27,083 bases of DNA from an uncultured Clostridia bacterium (GCA_934249265.1 CAKQKQ010000015.1:1-27083); one strand, 5' to 3'. Shown: positions 1 to 8,141, counted from the first letter of the stretch. Numbers and translations are program-made. The notes: generated by a model not told the origin, from the letters alone.

Positions 1-1807
1 GTCCTTCCGGTATCGTGATATTTGCCGGAGTAGATGTGGTTATAGAGTCTTTACTGCTTTTTAAAATGAAACCGTCGCACAAAAAGTACAAGTCGGAAGA
101 GTTGTAAACAAGCGAAAAACTTTTTATGTTTGCCCTTTTGGGGAGATAGTCGGAATACGCTATGGTTTTTGAGATTTTGTCAACTTCAAGCATACCGTTT
201 GCTGTCAACGCGTACACGTTGCCCTTAAAATCGGTTTGAATAGATAAAACTTCGTCGCCTATAGAGTAGAGTTTTTCGTAAGGTTTTTGCGGGTTTACGC
301 TGTCTACGGTATATATGGTATCGTCAACTATTACGTAAAACTTGCCGAATACGTCGGCGGTGAAAATTTTGCTTGTTCCGTCGATTTGCGGCATTTGCGT
401 TTTTTCGGCGGTGAGATTCGTTTCGTCGATAACGTAAATCGCGGCGGACGGGGTAAGGTTTTCAAACTCCGTTTTAAGCATATAAAATTTTCCGTCGTAC
501 ACCGTAAGCGAAGTGATGTTGCCCGTGTTGCCGTCGAGGTTTATCGGGCGGAAAGAGTTTGTTTCAAAATCGAAAAGCATAAGGTCTTTTCCGTCTGTGA
601 CGAGAGCCAAGCCGTTATACACGGCGAAACATTTAGATTTATATTCACCGTCGAAATCGAAGGTGTATTTTTTATAAACGGGCGTGCCGTTTATGTCGCT
701 TATTTGAGTGATTCCGTTGTTTTGCTCGAGAACATAAAGGTTGTCGCCCTCGCGGTAAATTTGTTTTGCGTTTTTGCTTACGCGGTTGGGCGCGTTGTCG
801 TAAACGGAGTACGAGTTGCCCGTGTATTCGTGAGTAAGCAAAGAAAATTCTGAAACGGAGTGGGTGTTTGCGTCCGCAACGTAAATGCTGTTGCCGTAAA
901 TAAACAAACCTTTAGGTGAATTTAAAGTGCCCAATTCGTATTTGTTGGCGTTTGCCGAAATTATGCAGCGAGCGGCACTCGATTGCGTTTTTAAATTGTA
1001 TTCGTATACGCCTTTGGTTGTGGTAAAGTACAAAATTCCGTTGTATTCTACCATATATTTAATGGTGTAATCCTCTAAAACGGCTTGCGGATTTACCGAA
1101 TTTTCAACGTATTTATATAAAACGTTGTCTTTAAAGAAATAAAATTCGTTGTCGCTCGTGTACACGAAAGAAGTGCAAATAGTGGTGTAGTAAGTGAGTT
1201 TTCTGCAAACGAAGTTTTCTTCGTTTTCGGTAATCGAATATTTCGTAAAGCCCGAACTGTCATGCGAAACGAGAATGTTGCCGCACACGTAAAAATAAGT
1301 GGACGCGATGACAATGTTGCTTGTTCCGCCCTCGGTGTCGTCGATCGCCTTTACGTATTCGTATTTATCAAGCGAAGTAAGAGAAATGCGGAAAATGTTT
1401 GACGAACGCAAAAACAATATATAATTACCGCTGCGATAAATTTTGGTGATAGCCATATCTTCGGAAGGCGTACCCGTGGGAATATCCGAAGACTGATAAA
1501 CGGTAATCGTGCCGACGCCGTCGTTTAAGGCGTTTAAGTACAAAAACTTTATTTCCTCGGTGTGTTTATCGAGCAAAAATATACCGTTTTGGCGAGATAT
1601 CAAAATATAATCCGCATCGACGTACACGTCGGTAGGCGAGGTTTGCGGGAAATATTCGGACAAACTGTCCGGCGAAAAAATTTCCGTATAAACGTATCGC
1701 TGCGAGTCATCTTCGGTTTCGGCGCGCGCTTTTGCCGCCCCGATATTTATCGCAGCCGTGAAAGAACATATGCATATTAATAATAAAAATAATAACTTTT
1801 TTTTCAT
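1..1807 (-). CDS. Secreted beta-propeller / NHL-repeat protein, C-terminus cut by window edge
   Basis: The minus-strand frame is open from the ATG at 1807-1805 to the window edge, giving 602 codons without a stop. The first 30 residues are a Sec signal peptide: MKKK, a hydrophobic run LLFLLLICICS, and a probable cleavage site after AKARA. The rest is rich in Tyr, Asn, Asp and Val, with repeating blade-like pieces of the type YVxxDYILISRQNGIFLLD, LYFTTTKGVYEYNL and FYVIVDDTIYTVD. One clear NHL-type repeat near residues 292-320 contains NSPKGLFIYGNSIYVADA. The protein is therefore probably an exported, several-bladed propeller that binds proteins or polysaccharides outside the cell. No catalytic motif was recognised. 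The ribosome binding site is weak. It diverges from the SOS-box gene at 2204. The missing C-terminus may carry a membrane or wall anchor. The fold call is from repeat pattern only. Confidence 0.8.
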   Translation of the reverse strand, partial: MKKKLLFLLLICICSFTAAINIGAAKARAETEDDSQRYVYTEIFSPDSLSEYFPQTSPTDVYVDADYILISRQNGIFLLDKHTEEIKFLYLNALNDGVGTITVYQSSDIPTGTPSEDMAITKIYRSGNYILFLRSSNIFRISLTSLDKYEYVKAIDDTEGGTSNIVIASTYFYVCGNILVSHDSSGFTKYSITENEENFVCRKLTYYTTICTSFVYTSDNEFYFFKDNVLYKYVENSVNPQAVLEDYTIKYMVEYNGILYFTTTKGVYEYNLKTQSSAARCIISANANKYELGTLNSPKGLFIYGNSIYVADANTHSVSEFSLLTHEYTGNSYSVYDNAPNRVSKNAKQIYREGDNLYVLEQNNGITQISDINGTPVYKKYTFDFDGEYKSKCFAVYNGLALVTDGKDLMLFDFETNSFRPINLDGNTGNITSLTVYDGKFYMLKTEFENLTPSAAIYVIDETNLTAEKTQMPQIDGTSKIFTADVFGKFYVIVDDTIYTVDSVNPQKPYEKLYSIGDEVLSIQTDFKGNVYALTANGMLEVDKISKTIAYSDYLPKRANIKSFSLVYNSSDLYFLCDGFILKSSKDSITTSTPANITIPEG

Positions 1808-1990
1808 AAGTGTATCTCTAAATCGATATAAATTGCGATAAAAACGCCGTTTTTGCCGCAAAGTTAAACATTTTCGACCGTTAAATTTATTATATATATA
1901 AAAATATATTAGTAAAAACAGTATATCATATTTTCATATCATAAGCAATATTTAAAATACATTTTTTATAAAAAAATTATGCAATATCGT

Positions 1991-2019
1991 TTGCGTATGA
2001 GAAAAAATTGTGCTATTAT
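1991..2019 (+). promoter_or_regulatory. Sigma-A-type promoter of the 2204 gene
   Basis: TTGCGT (1991-1996) and TATTAT (2014-2019) are separated by exactly 17 bases, and a TG one base before the -10 (TGCTATTAT) makes it an extended -10. The predicted start of transcription, near 2026, falls inside the SOS box that follows. The next gene downstream on this strand is the one at 2204, with a leader of about 180 nt. Confidence 0.6.
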
Positions 2020-2024
2020 AAATA

Positions 2025-2038
2025 CGAACATATGTTCG
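2025..2038. promoter_or_regulatory. LexA (DinR) SOS box
   Basis: The perfect 14-bp palindrome CGAACATATGTTCG equals the consensus SOS box of Bacillus subtilis and other Firmicutes (CGAACRNRYGTTYC class). It begins five bases after the -10 hexamer, so bound LexA would cover the transcription start and block the promoter. By established SOS biology, the 2204 gene should be off in normal growth and released after DNA damage. No second copy was found elsewhere in the window by eye. Confidence 0.8.
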
Positions 2039-2203
2039 GATTTTGTATTATACAATAGACGAAAGTCAAAATCAAGGGGAATATGACAGGTAAAAAAACT
2101 TTAAAATTTTTAATTTATTTTTGTGTCACAAACTTCTTGCTATGGCGATTTTTTCATATATAATCGAGTTGTAAAAAATCAAAAGCGACAAGGGAGGCAA
2201 TTT

Positions 2204-2848
2204 ATGTGCTATTACGAAAAAACCATTTTATCAAGTTATTACAGGATTGACGAATACATAGAAGATTGCGAAAAAGCCGTTACGTATAGGGCACTTACGT
2301 CTTATTCGACAAAAGAAAGCACAATGACGCAAATCGACAAAATCATCAATTTGATATACGCCAAAAATCGTCTTTGCGACCTTAAAAGCAAATTGGACGT
2401 AATTTTTTCAAAGTTTACGCAAGACGAAATAGATTGTATCAAATATAAATATTATCACGTCAAACCCAGAGAAGATTTTGACTATACCTCGAGAAATTAT
2501 TTCAGAAAGCAATTAAGAATTTTAAAGAAAATAAGTCTAATGCTCGAGAAAAGAAAAATGGACGAAAAATGGTTTTGCGAAAATTATGCGGACATTTATT
2601 TTTTAAAGTCCATTTTTGAAAGACAAAAACGCAAAGCGGAAAGAGAGTCTATTTATTTAAAACTTAAAGCCGCCTCGAAAGAGAAAAAAATCGAAAACGG
2701 TCAAGAATTTTTAAAGAAACAAATTCAAGAAAACGCCCAAGATTTTTCAAACAGACAATTCGAGCAAGCAAGCCAAGACTATCAAAAGCCGCAAAAGTGC
2801 GATTCGGGAAAACCGGATAACGACAGCCCCGTTAAAAAAATTGCATAG
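2204..2848 (+). CDS. SOS-controlled regulator-like protein, possibly a RinA/ArpU or sigma-region-4-type phage activator
   Basis: The start is ATG 2204 because AGGGAGG (2191-2197) stands seven bases upstream. An in-frame codon at 2123 would add 27 residues but lacks a ribosome binding site. The product has 214 residues, is charged and largely helical. Residues about 45-115 show a helical segment (AKNRLCDLKSKLDVIFSKF), then TQDEIDCIKYKYY, then SRNYFRKQLRILKKI. This order resembles the sigma-70 region 4-like late-gene activators (RinA, ArpU and relatives) that Gram-positive phages carry just before terminase. The C-terminal 70 residues are Lys/Gln/Glu-rich and probably disordered. Its promoter carries a LexA box, and the next plus-strand gene is the terminase. 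The regulator function is inferred from shape and position. It could equally be an unrelated host SOS protein. Confidence 0.5.
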   Translation: MCYYEKTILSSYYRIDEYIEDCEKAVTYRALTSYSTKESTMTQIDKIINLIYAKNRLCDLKSKLDVIFSKFTQDEIDCIKYKYYHVKPREDFDYTSRNYFRKQLRILKKISLMLEKRKMDEKWFCENYADIYFLKSIFERQKRKAERESIYLKLKAASKEKKIENGQEFLKKQIQENAQDFSNRQFEQASQDYQKPQKCDSGKPDNDSPVKKIA

Positions 2849-3258
2849 GCTTTGCAGAAGGCTTGCGCAAGGGGGTATCGTGTGTGTTGGTTTTTTGTGG
2901 GTTTTGAACGGGCGGTTTTGTGGGGTGTTGTTTTTTGCTGATGGGTTGTTTGTGCTAGTTTTTGTGAGCAAACGCAACGTAATATATAATTAAGTTGCGT
3001 GTGAGTGCGCAAATTGATTTATAAATGAGTTTTTGCGGACGCAACTTGGCTTTATAAATAAGTTTTTGTGAGTGTGCGCATTATGTAAGTGTGTGCAACT
3101 TGATTTTGCGAGAAAGGTTTTCGACAAACATGCTCGGCACATTATATAAATGATTTGCGTAGCGATATTAAAAATATTATGCGACGGCGCGGCGATATTC
3201 TAATATATCACGCTGTTCGACTTTGTTAAAAATCAAAACGAGGGCAAGCGAAAAAAAT
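2849..3258. other. Non-coding G/T-skewed region with degenerate repeats
   Basis: These 410 bases separate the convergent genes ending at 2848 and 3259. From about 2870 to 2960 the plus strand is strikingly G+T-rich. An inverted repeat ACGCAAC / GTTGCGT sits at 2972-2978 and 2994-3000 around an A+T loop. No convincing coding frame or canonical terminator was found. Two overlapping minus-strand open frames here have implausible composition. Confidence 0.5.
3007..3111 (+). repeat. Degenerate 34-bp direct repeat, about 2.5 copies
   Basis: Unit 1 (3007-3038) and unit 2 (3041-3072) share the frame GC-rich start, TTG, TTTATAAAT, AGTTTTTG with several substitutions. A shortened third unit (GCAACTTGATTTTGCG) lies at 3095-3110. 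The repeats are non-coding and of unknown role. Confidence 0.45.
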
Positions 3259-4023
3259 TTATTCGTCTTCGTCTTGGGTTTTGTTTTTAAGTCGAGTATC
3301 TTGAGGTTTAAAAAGTAAGTAAACGATAGACACTGCAACGACCGACACGCAAGCGATTATCATTAATTGTATTTTGTCGTTTTTAAAAACCGAGGTTTTT
3401 GTTGTGCTGTTATTAGAGTCTATCGATTCGTCGCTTTCGGGAGGCTCGATAGGGTCGGGATTTAGTTTGATAGTAAACGGCGAAAAGCACGACGCTCGCA
3501 TATATCCGAGATAGCCGTCGCAGCATACGTAACACAAATCTTCGCCGTTTGTCGCATAAGCGTCGCCGTAGTAAAAAACTTGCTTTCCGCTGCATATGCC
3601 GACCTTTTGTTCGGTGAGGTCAACATTGCCGAAAAGGACGCCATCGGAGATAACGGTTAGCGTAATCACGGCAAAAGGCGAGGTGGGAATATGCTCTGAA
3701 AGGTACAAATCTTCGTTGTAAACGTACCCCGTGATGATGGGATATTTATTGTCTTCATAGCCATAAGAAACCTTGGTGTAAAGTTCGCCTATGGATAATA
3801 TTTTTACGTAATACGAATACGGAATATAAAATTTGAAGTTGTCGCCTTTGTCGGAGTAAAAGCCCACGTCTTCGGATAAAATTCTGCCGTAGCGGGGAAC
3901 TTCGGCATAAGCCGTGACGGCGTTAAACGGTTGTCGAGTGTTTGTTTCGGAGTGTAAAAACGCCGAGAAATTTGGCAGCCACGCCACACAAAAAGCGATA
4001 AATAATAGAATAAATCGTTTCAT
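3259..4023 (-). CDS. Exported, membrane-anchored protein with SH3-like extracellular region
   Basis: The 254-residue protein starts at the ATG whose complement is 4021-4023. Residues 1-25 are a signal peptide (MKRFILLFIAFCVAWL). Residues 43-185 form a beta-rich, Tyr/Gly-rich region with two similar halves (around VGFYSDKGDNFKFYIPYSYYVKI and VGICSGKQVFYYGDAYATNG), as in SH3-like or SH3b wall-binding folds. Residues 187-210 are a Pro/Glu/Ser/Asn linker. Residues 218-237 are a membrane helix, followed by a short charged tail in the cytoplasm. It is thus probably displayed on the outer face of the membrane. It lies in the opposite orientation between the SOS-regulated gene and the terminase, with only 72 bases to the latter. 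Its substrate is unknown. It could be a phage-associated accessory gene or an ordinary host surface gene. Confidence 0.7.
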   Translation of the reverse strand: MKRFILLFIAFCVAWLPNFSAFLHSETNTRQPFNAVTAYAEVPRYGRILSEDVGFYSDKGDNFKFYIPYSYYVKILSIGELYTKVSYGYEDNKYPIITGYVYNEDLYLSEHIPTSPFAVITLTVISDGVLFGNVDLTEQKVGICSGKQVFYYGDAYATNGEDLCYVCCDGYLGYMRASCFSPFTIKLNPDPIEPPESDESIDSNNSTTKTSVFKNDKIQLMIIACVSVVAVSIVYLLFKPQDTRLKNKTQDEDE

Positions 4024-4095
4024 ATAGTCGATTATAAATGATTTTAAGGGGAATAAAATAGAAATAAATGAAAAAAGGAGAGGAGTTTTGTCGAA

Positions 4096-5526
4096 GTGAA
4101 AGAAAGCGTTATTTTAAGGATAAAAGAAATCGACGAAGAACTTATCCGTAGACAAAAATGCGATAAGTTATCGACGTACAACAAAGGCAAAAAAGTTCAT
4201 CGAAAACAAATTGCCTTTCATAAATGCAAAAAGAAAAACAGATGGGTTTTCGGGGGAAACAGAAGCGGAAAAACGGAGTGCGGCGCAGTGGAAAGCATTT
4301 ATATGGCGAGGGGGATACACCCGTACAGAAAAAACAAAGACAACGTTTTCGGTTGGGTGGTTTCGCTTTCTCAACAAGTGCAAAGAGACGTTGCGCAAAG
4401 CAAAATTTTGCAATATTTAAACCCCGAGTGGATCGACGACGTAATTATGTTGTCGGGCAGAAAAGACAGCATAAAAAACGGCGTGATAGACCAAATAAAA
4501 ATAAAGAACGTGTTTGGCGGAATTTCGACGATAGGCTTTAAAAGTTGCGACCAAGGAAGAGAGAAATTTCAAGGAAGTTCTTTAGATTTTGTGTGGTTTG
4601 ACGAAGAGCCGCCCAAAGATATTTACGAGGAGTGCCGCATGAGAGTGCTCGATAAAAACGGCGATATTTTCGGCACGATGACACCCCTTAAAGGACTGAC
4701 TTTTATATACGACGAAATTTACTTAAACAGGAGCAATTCGCCCGATATTTGGTACGAATTTATGGAGTGGGCGGACAACCCGTTTTTGGACAAAAAAGAA
4801 GTAAAAAAACTTACCGCGACTTTGTCCGATACCGAACTCGAATCTCGCAGATACGGCAAATTCCGCTCCGACACGGGGCTTGTGTATACCGAGTTTGACG
4901 AAAACGTGCACGTTATAGAGCCGTTTGACGTGCCTTACGAATGGCAAGACGTTTTGTCTATCGATCCCGGGCTTAACAACCCGCTGTCGTGTCATTGGTA
5001 CTGCGTCGATTACGACGGAAATATTTACGTGGTTGCCGAGCATTACGAGGCGAAAAGAGACATAGGCTATCACGCAAGCAAAATAAACGAAATTTCGGAT
5101 AAAATAGGTTGGCACAGAGACGGCAAGGGTAGGATAGTTTCGCTAATCGATTCGGCGGCAAACCAAAGGACGCTCGCTTCGCAAAAAAGCGTGACGGAAT
5201 TGTTTTACGAATACGGCATTGTGGCAAACCCAAAAGTCAACAAAGACTTGTTTGCGGGCATTGCGAGAGTGAAGGAATATTTTAAATCGAACAAAATTTT
5301 TATATTTAAAAACTGCGTCAATATGATAAGAGAAATTAAGGGGTATTGGTGGGGCGACGGAGACGTGCCGAAAAAGAAAGACGACCACTCTTTGGACGAG
5401 TTGAGGTACTACGTAATGAGTAAACCTGACAATGTGAGACCCAAAACGCCCCTTACGGAAATTCAAAAAGATAAAGAAATGAGGATAAGAAAATTGGTAA
5501 GAGGAAAGAAAAGAAGGTATGAATGA
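4096..5526 (+). CDS. terL: Phage terminase large subunit (DNA-packaging ATPase and nuclease)
   Basis: TerL pumps phage DNA into empty proheads and cuts the concatemer. The 476 residues, normal for the family, start at GTG 4096 behind GGAGAGGAG. The ATPase domain has Walker A GGNRSGKT (53-60), Walker B DFVWFDEE (164-171) and the coupling motif GTMTPLKG (193-200). The nuclease domain has an RNase H-like set of acidic residues at SIDPG (D290), LIDSAAN (D352) and KDDHSLDELRY (D429/D430/D434). All expected catalytic residues are present, so the enzyme looks functional. It is the first gene of the plus-strand phage block and overlaps the next gene by 8 bases. No clear promoter was found in the 72 bases upstream, so an activator-dependent start or read-in is possible. 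Confidence 0.95.
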   Translation: MKESVILRIKEIDEELIRRQKCDKLSTYNKGKKVHRKQIAFHKCKKKNRWVFGGNRSGKTECGAVESIYMARGIHPYRKNKDNVFGWVVSLSQQVQRDVAQSKILQYLNPEWIDDVIMLSGRKDSIKNGVIDQIKIKNVFGGISTIGFKSCDQGREKFQGSSLDFVWFDEEPPKDIYEECRMRVLDKNGDIFGTMTPLKGLTFIYDEIYLNRSNSPDIWYEFMEWADNPFLDKKEVKKLTATLSDTELESRRYGKFRSDTGLVYTEFDENVHVIEPFDVPYEWQDVLSIDPGLNNPLSCHWYCVDYDGNIYVVAEHYEAKRDIGYHASKINEISDKIGWHRDGKGRIVSLIDSAANQRTLASQKSVTELFYEYGIVANPKVNKDLFAGIARVKEYFKSNKIFIFKNCVNMIREIKGYWWGDGDVPKKKDDHSLDELRYYVMSKPDNVRPKTPLTEIQKDKEMRIRKLVRGKKRRYE

Positions 5527-5881
5527 CAAGGAAAAACAAACGCTAATAGGCGACGCTCTTTTAAAAAAGGCTATCGGGTACGACACCAGCGAAATAATAG
5601 AAGAGTTTAGCGAAAACGACGGTCAAGTGGTGCTCGTGAAAAAGAAAGTAACTAAAAAAAGCGTGCCGCCCGATATGACGGCTTTAAAAATGCTTTTGGA
5701 GGGGGAAAACAGAGCGGACGTTACGACGATGACCGAAGAAGAACTTAAAGCCGAACGAAACAGACTTTTAAAAGAGTTGGCAAACGATTTAAAGACCGAT
5801 AATAAAGCCGACGAAAAAGCCGAGCAAGGCGATTTTGAAGAGGTTGACGAAGCCGAAGACGGCACGGAAGAAAAAGATTAA
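5519..5881 (+). CDS. Small acidic protein resembling the C-terminal tail of small terminase subunits
   Basis: The 120-residue product begins at an ATG inside the end of terL (8-base overlap), with AGAGGAAAG before it, so translation is probably coupled. Residues 8-62 contain LLKKAIGYDTSEI, a charged beta pair (VVLVKKKVTKK) and SVPPDMTALKMLLEG. The pattern 'ALGY-E...KK...VPPD-TA-...L' is known from the C-terminal ends of phage small terminase subunits of the phBC6A51 type. The usual N-terminal helix-turn-helix DNA-binding domain is absent. The last 45 residues are very acidic (Glu/Asp) and probably disordered. It may be a reduced TerS-like packaging factor, or a head protein that reuses this tail. 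The assignment rests on motif memory, not on a search. Confidence 0.5.
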   Translation: MNDKEKQTLIGDALLKKAIGYDTSEIIEEFSENDGQVVLVKKKVTKKSVPPDMTALKMLLEGENRADVTTMTEEELKAERNRLLKELANDLKTDNKADEKAEQGDFEEVDEAEDGTEEKD

Positions 5882-5899
5882 TCATTATAAAATAAATAT

Positions 5900-5927
5900 A
5901 AGCGGCAAATAAAAATAAAAGCCGCTT
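5900..5927 (+). other. Hairpin after the 5519 gene, no U-tract
   Basis: AAGCGGC (5900-5906) pairs with GCCGCTT (5921-5927) around a 14-base A-rich loop, 18 bases after the stop codon. It is not followed by a run of T, so it is a weak terminator candidate and may be an RNA end-stabilising stem. The remaining bases up to the portal gene (5928-6131) are A-rich, with one more small hairpin (CGGG-TTAT-CCCG, 6096-6107) just before the portal ribosome binding site. Confidence 0.4.
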
Positions 5928-6131
5928 GAAAACGGGGACGCGTTGATGCAACTTAATTGTGTCGGTGGCGTCTTTATTATTGCCGAAAATAGCCTTAAAT
6001 AATGCAAAACAAGGCAAAAAACATTAAAAATTAAGGGCAAAAGCACTTATAAGCAAGGCGGCAAAAATTATAAAAATCAAAGCAAAAAATTTAAACGGGT
6101 TATCCCGAAAAAATAAACGGAGGAACGTATA

Positions 6132-8078
6132 TTGGAAAAGACAAACAACAAAAAGCAAAGCAAATTTTACGAAGACCTCGTCAACGAAGTCAAGCAAGAT
6201 TTTTTAAGGCGTAGGGAAGAAAGGCGACCTATCGAACAGCAATGGAAACTCAATATCAATTACGTAATGGGCAACCAATACTGCGAAATAGACCCCAAAG
6301 GCGAAATCGTAGAAAGCGAAAAAGATTATTATTGGCAAAATCGCAACGTGTACAACCACATTGCGCCGATAATCGACACGAGAATGGCGAAACTTGCAAG
6401 GGTTAGACCCGTAATGTCGGTAAGGGCGGCGGGCGATGAAGACGCCGACTTAAAAACGGCAAAAACCGCAACCGACATACTCAATTCCACTTACAATAGG
6501 GTGGATATGGACGGAATTATTACGGGCGTTACCGCATGGAGCGAAGTTACGGGAACGGGATTTTATAAAATTTTATGGGATAACGACGCGGGTAAAAAAC
6601 TCGGCGAGGACGAAAAAGGCAACCCCCTTTACGAAGGCGACGTAAAAGTAATAAGCGTTTCGCCGTTTGAAATATTCCCCGACTCGCTTTTCAGGGAAGA
6701 AATAGACGACTGCAAGAGCATAATTCACGCAAAGGCAATGCATGTAAACGACGTTTACGAAAAGTACGGCAAAGTGGTGCAAGGCGGAGATATCGACGTG
6801 TTTACTCTTTCCGAGGCGAAAACGGGCATGTCGGCAAACAACGGCAGCAGAACTAAACTTATAAGCGGAGTTGCTCACGACAACGTGCTTGTTATTGAAA
6901 GATATGAAAAGCCGAGCAAAAATTATCCGCTTGGGCGAGTGGTGACTATTGCGGGGAACACGCTTTTGTACGTGGGCGATTTGCCTTATATCAACGGCGT
7001 GGAAGGGCGAAGAACTTTCCCGTTTGCAAAGCAAATTTCAGTGCCGCAAGTGGGCAGTTTCTTTGGTGTGAGCATTGTGGACAGAATTATCCCGTTGCAA
7101 AGGACTTACAATGCGGTTAAAAACAGAAAAAACGAGTTTTTAAACAGACTTTCGATGGGCGTGATGGCTGTAGAAGACGGCAGTGTAGACACCGACGAAT
7201 TGTGCGAAGACGGTATTTCCCCCGGTAAAATAATCGTTTACAGACAAGGCTCGTCCGCTCCGCAAATGATGAACGGCAGCGCGATGCCCGCGGATCTTGG
7301 GTATGAAGAGGACAGACTTACGAGCGAATTCGTCTCGGTAAGCGGCGTCAGCGAGGTTTCGAGGACTTCTCAACTTTCGTCTAACATTACGAGCGGTATC
7401 GCATTGCAACTTTTAATCGAGCAAGACGACACGAGGGTTTCTACAACCGGCGACTACATAAGAAGAGCGGTAAAGCAAGTGGCAAAGCAAATTATAAGGC
7501 TGTTTAAGCAGTTTGCCAAGGAAAAGCGCATTATGCGAATCGTGGGAGAGAATAAAAAAGTCGAGTTGTTTTATTTTAAAGGCAGCGATATTTCGTCCGA
7601 CGACGTAGTGTTCGATACCGAAAACGACTTGTCTTACACTCCGGCGCAGAAAAAAAGTGCGGTTTACGACCTTATTTCGACGGGACTTTTGGCGGGCGAA
7701 GACGGAAAAATGGATTCGAGAACGAAAGCAAAAGTGCTTGAAATACTCGGTTTCGGTTCTATCGACAACACTCAAGACATCACAAACTTGCACATAAACC
7801 AAGCCGACGGCGAAAATTTGACGATGTTGCACGAAGACGTGCAAAGGGAAGAATACGACGATGACGACGTGCATATCGCCGAACACACGAGGTTTATTCT
7901 TTCGGGAGAAATGAACAAGTACGAAAACAAAAAAGACATTAAAGACAGATTTTCAAGACATATCGCCGAACATAAAAGGGCGAAAGAAATGCAAAAATCC
8001 GCTGTTTTGTCGCAGTTGACGGAAAACAGTGGCAAATCCGCTGTTTTGTCGGAATTGATTGAAAACGGCGGTAAATAA
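6132..8078 (+). CDS. Phage portal protein, P22-like
   Basis: The portal is the dodecameric ring at one vertex of the phage head through which DNA enters and leaves. The start is TTG 6132, chosen because GGAGG (6119-6123) is eight bases upstream and no ATG with a better site exists. The 648-residue length fits P22-type portals rather than the shorter siphovirus portals. Recognisable features are the basic N-terminus with YEDLVNEVKQDFLRRREERR, a stem region VISVSPFEIFPDS, and the helical segment around ITSGIALQLLIEQDDTRVS that precedes a long amphipathic helix (VKQVAKQIIRLFKQFAKEK), typical of this family. The last 27 residues are two near-identical 13-residue units. It lies between the terminase pair and the scaffold, the usual order. 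Confidence 0.9.
   Translation: MEKTNNKKQSKFYEDLVNEVKQDFLRRREERRPIEQQWKLNINYVMGNQYCEIDPKGEIVESEKDYYWQNRNVYNHIAPIIDTRMAKLARVRPVMSVRAAGDEDADLKTAKTATDILNSTYNRVDMDGIITGVTAWSEVTGTGFYKILWDNDAGKKLGEDEKGNPLYEGDVKVISVSPFEIFPDSLFREEIDDCKSIIHAKAMHVNDVYEKYGKVVQGGDIDVFTLSEAKTGMSANNGSRTKLISGVAHDNVLVIERYEKPSKNYPLGRVVTIAGNTLLYVGDLPYINGVEGRRTFPFAKQISVPQVGSFFGVSIVDRIIPLQRTYNAVKNRKNEFLNRLSMGVMAVEDGSVDTDELCEDGISPGKIIVYRQGSSAPQMMNGSAMPADLGYEEDRLTSEFVSVSGVSEVSRTSQLSSNITSGIALQLLIEQDDTRVSTTGDYIRRAVKQVAKQIIRLFKQFAKEKRIMRIVGENKKVELFYFKGSDISSDDVVFDTENDLSYTPAQKKSAVYDLISTGLLAGEDGKMDSRTKAKVLEILGFGSIDNTQDITNLHINQADGENLTMLHEDVQREEYDDDDVHIAEHTRFILSGEMNKYENKKDIKDRFSRHIAEHKRAKEMQKSAVLSQLTENSGKSAVLSELIENGGK
7995..8072 (+). repeat. 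39-bp tandem duplication at the 3' end of the portal gene
   Basis: Two adjacent 39-base units (7995-8033 and 8034-8072) encode KSAVLSQLTENSG and KSAVLSELIENGG. The second is followed by a Lys codon and the stop. The start of each unit is identical at the DNA level (AAATCCGCTGTTTTGTCG), which suggests a fairly recent in-frame duplication. The units encode a short helix at the portal C-terminus. Confidence 0.85.
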
Positions 8079-8141
8079 TAAAGGCGGCGAAAAATATAAA
8101 TTTTATTTCGCTACAAAAAAATAAAAACGGGAGGAAATTTT

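Larger units (their letters stand above)
1808..2203. other. Divergent intergenic region with SOS-controlled promoter
   Basis: These 396 bases lie between the divergent genes starting at 1807 (minus) and 2204 (plus). The middle is very A+T-rich, with runs of TA steps near 1888-1910 that could hold the minus-strand promoter, although no unambiguous one was picked. The plus-strand promoter and SOS box lie at 1991-2038. The leader from about 2026 to 2203 contains no convincing gene. Confidence 0.6.

Noticed and set aside
287..853. 188-residue plus-strand open frame in the left part
   Set aside because: The opposite frame is continuous over 602 codons with a signal peptide and propeller repeats; this one is its shadow.
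5946..6002. 18-codon open frame between the 5519 gene and the portal gene
   Set aside because: It is very short, with only a vague GGGGA upstream, and overlaps a possible stem; not enough to call a gene.
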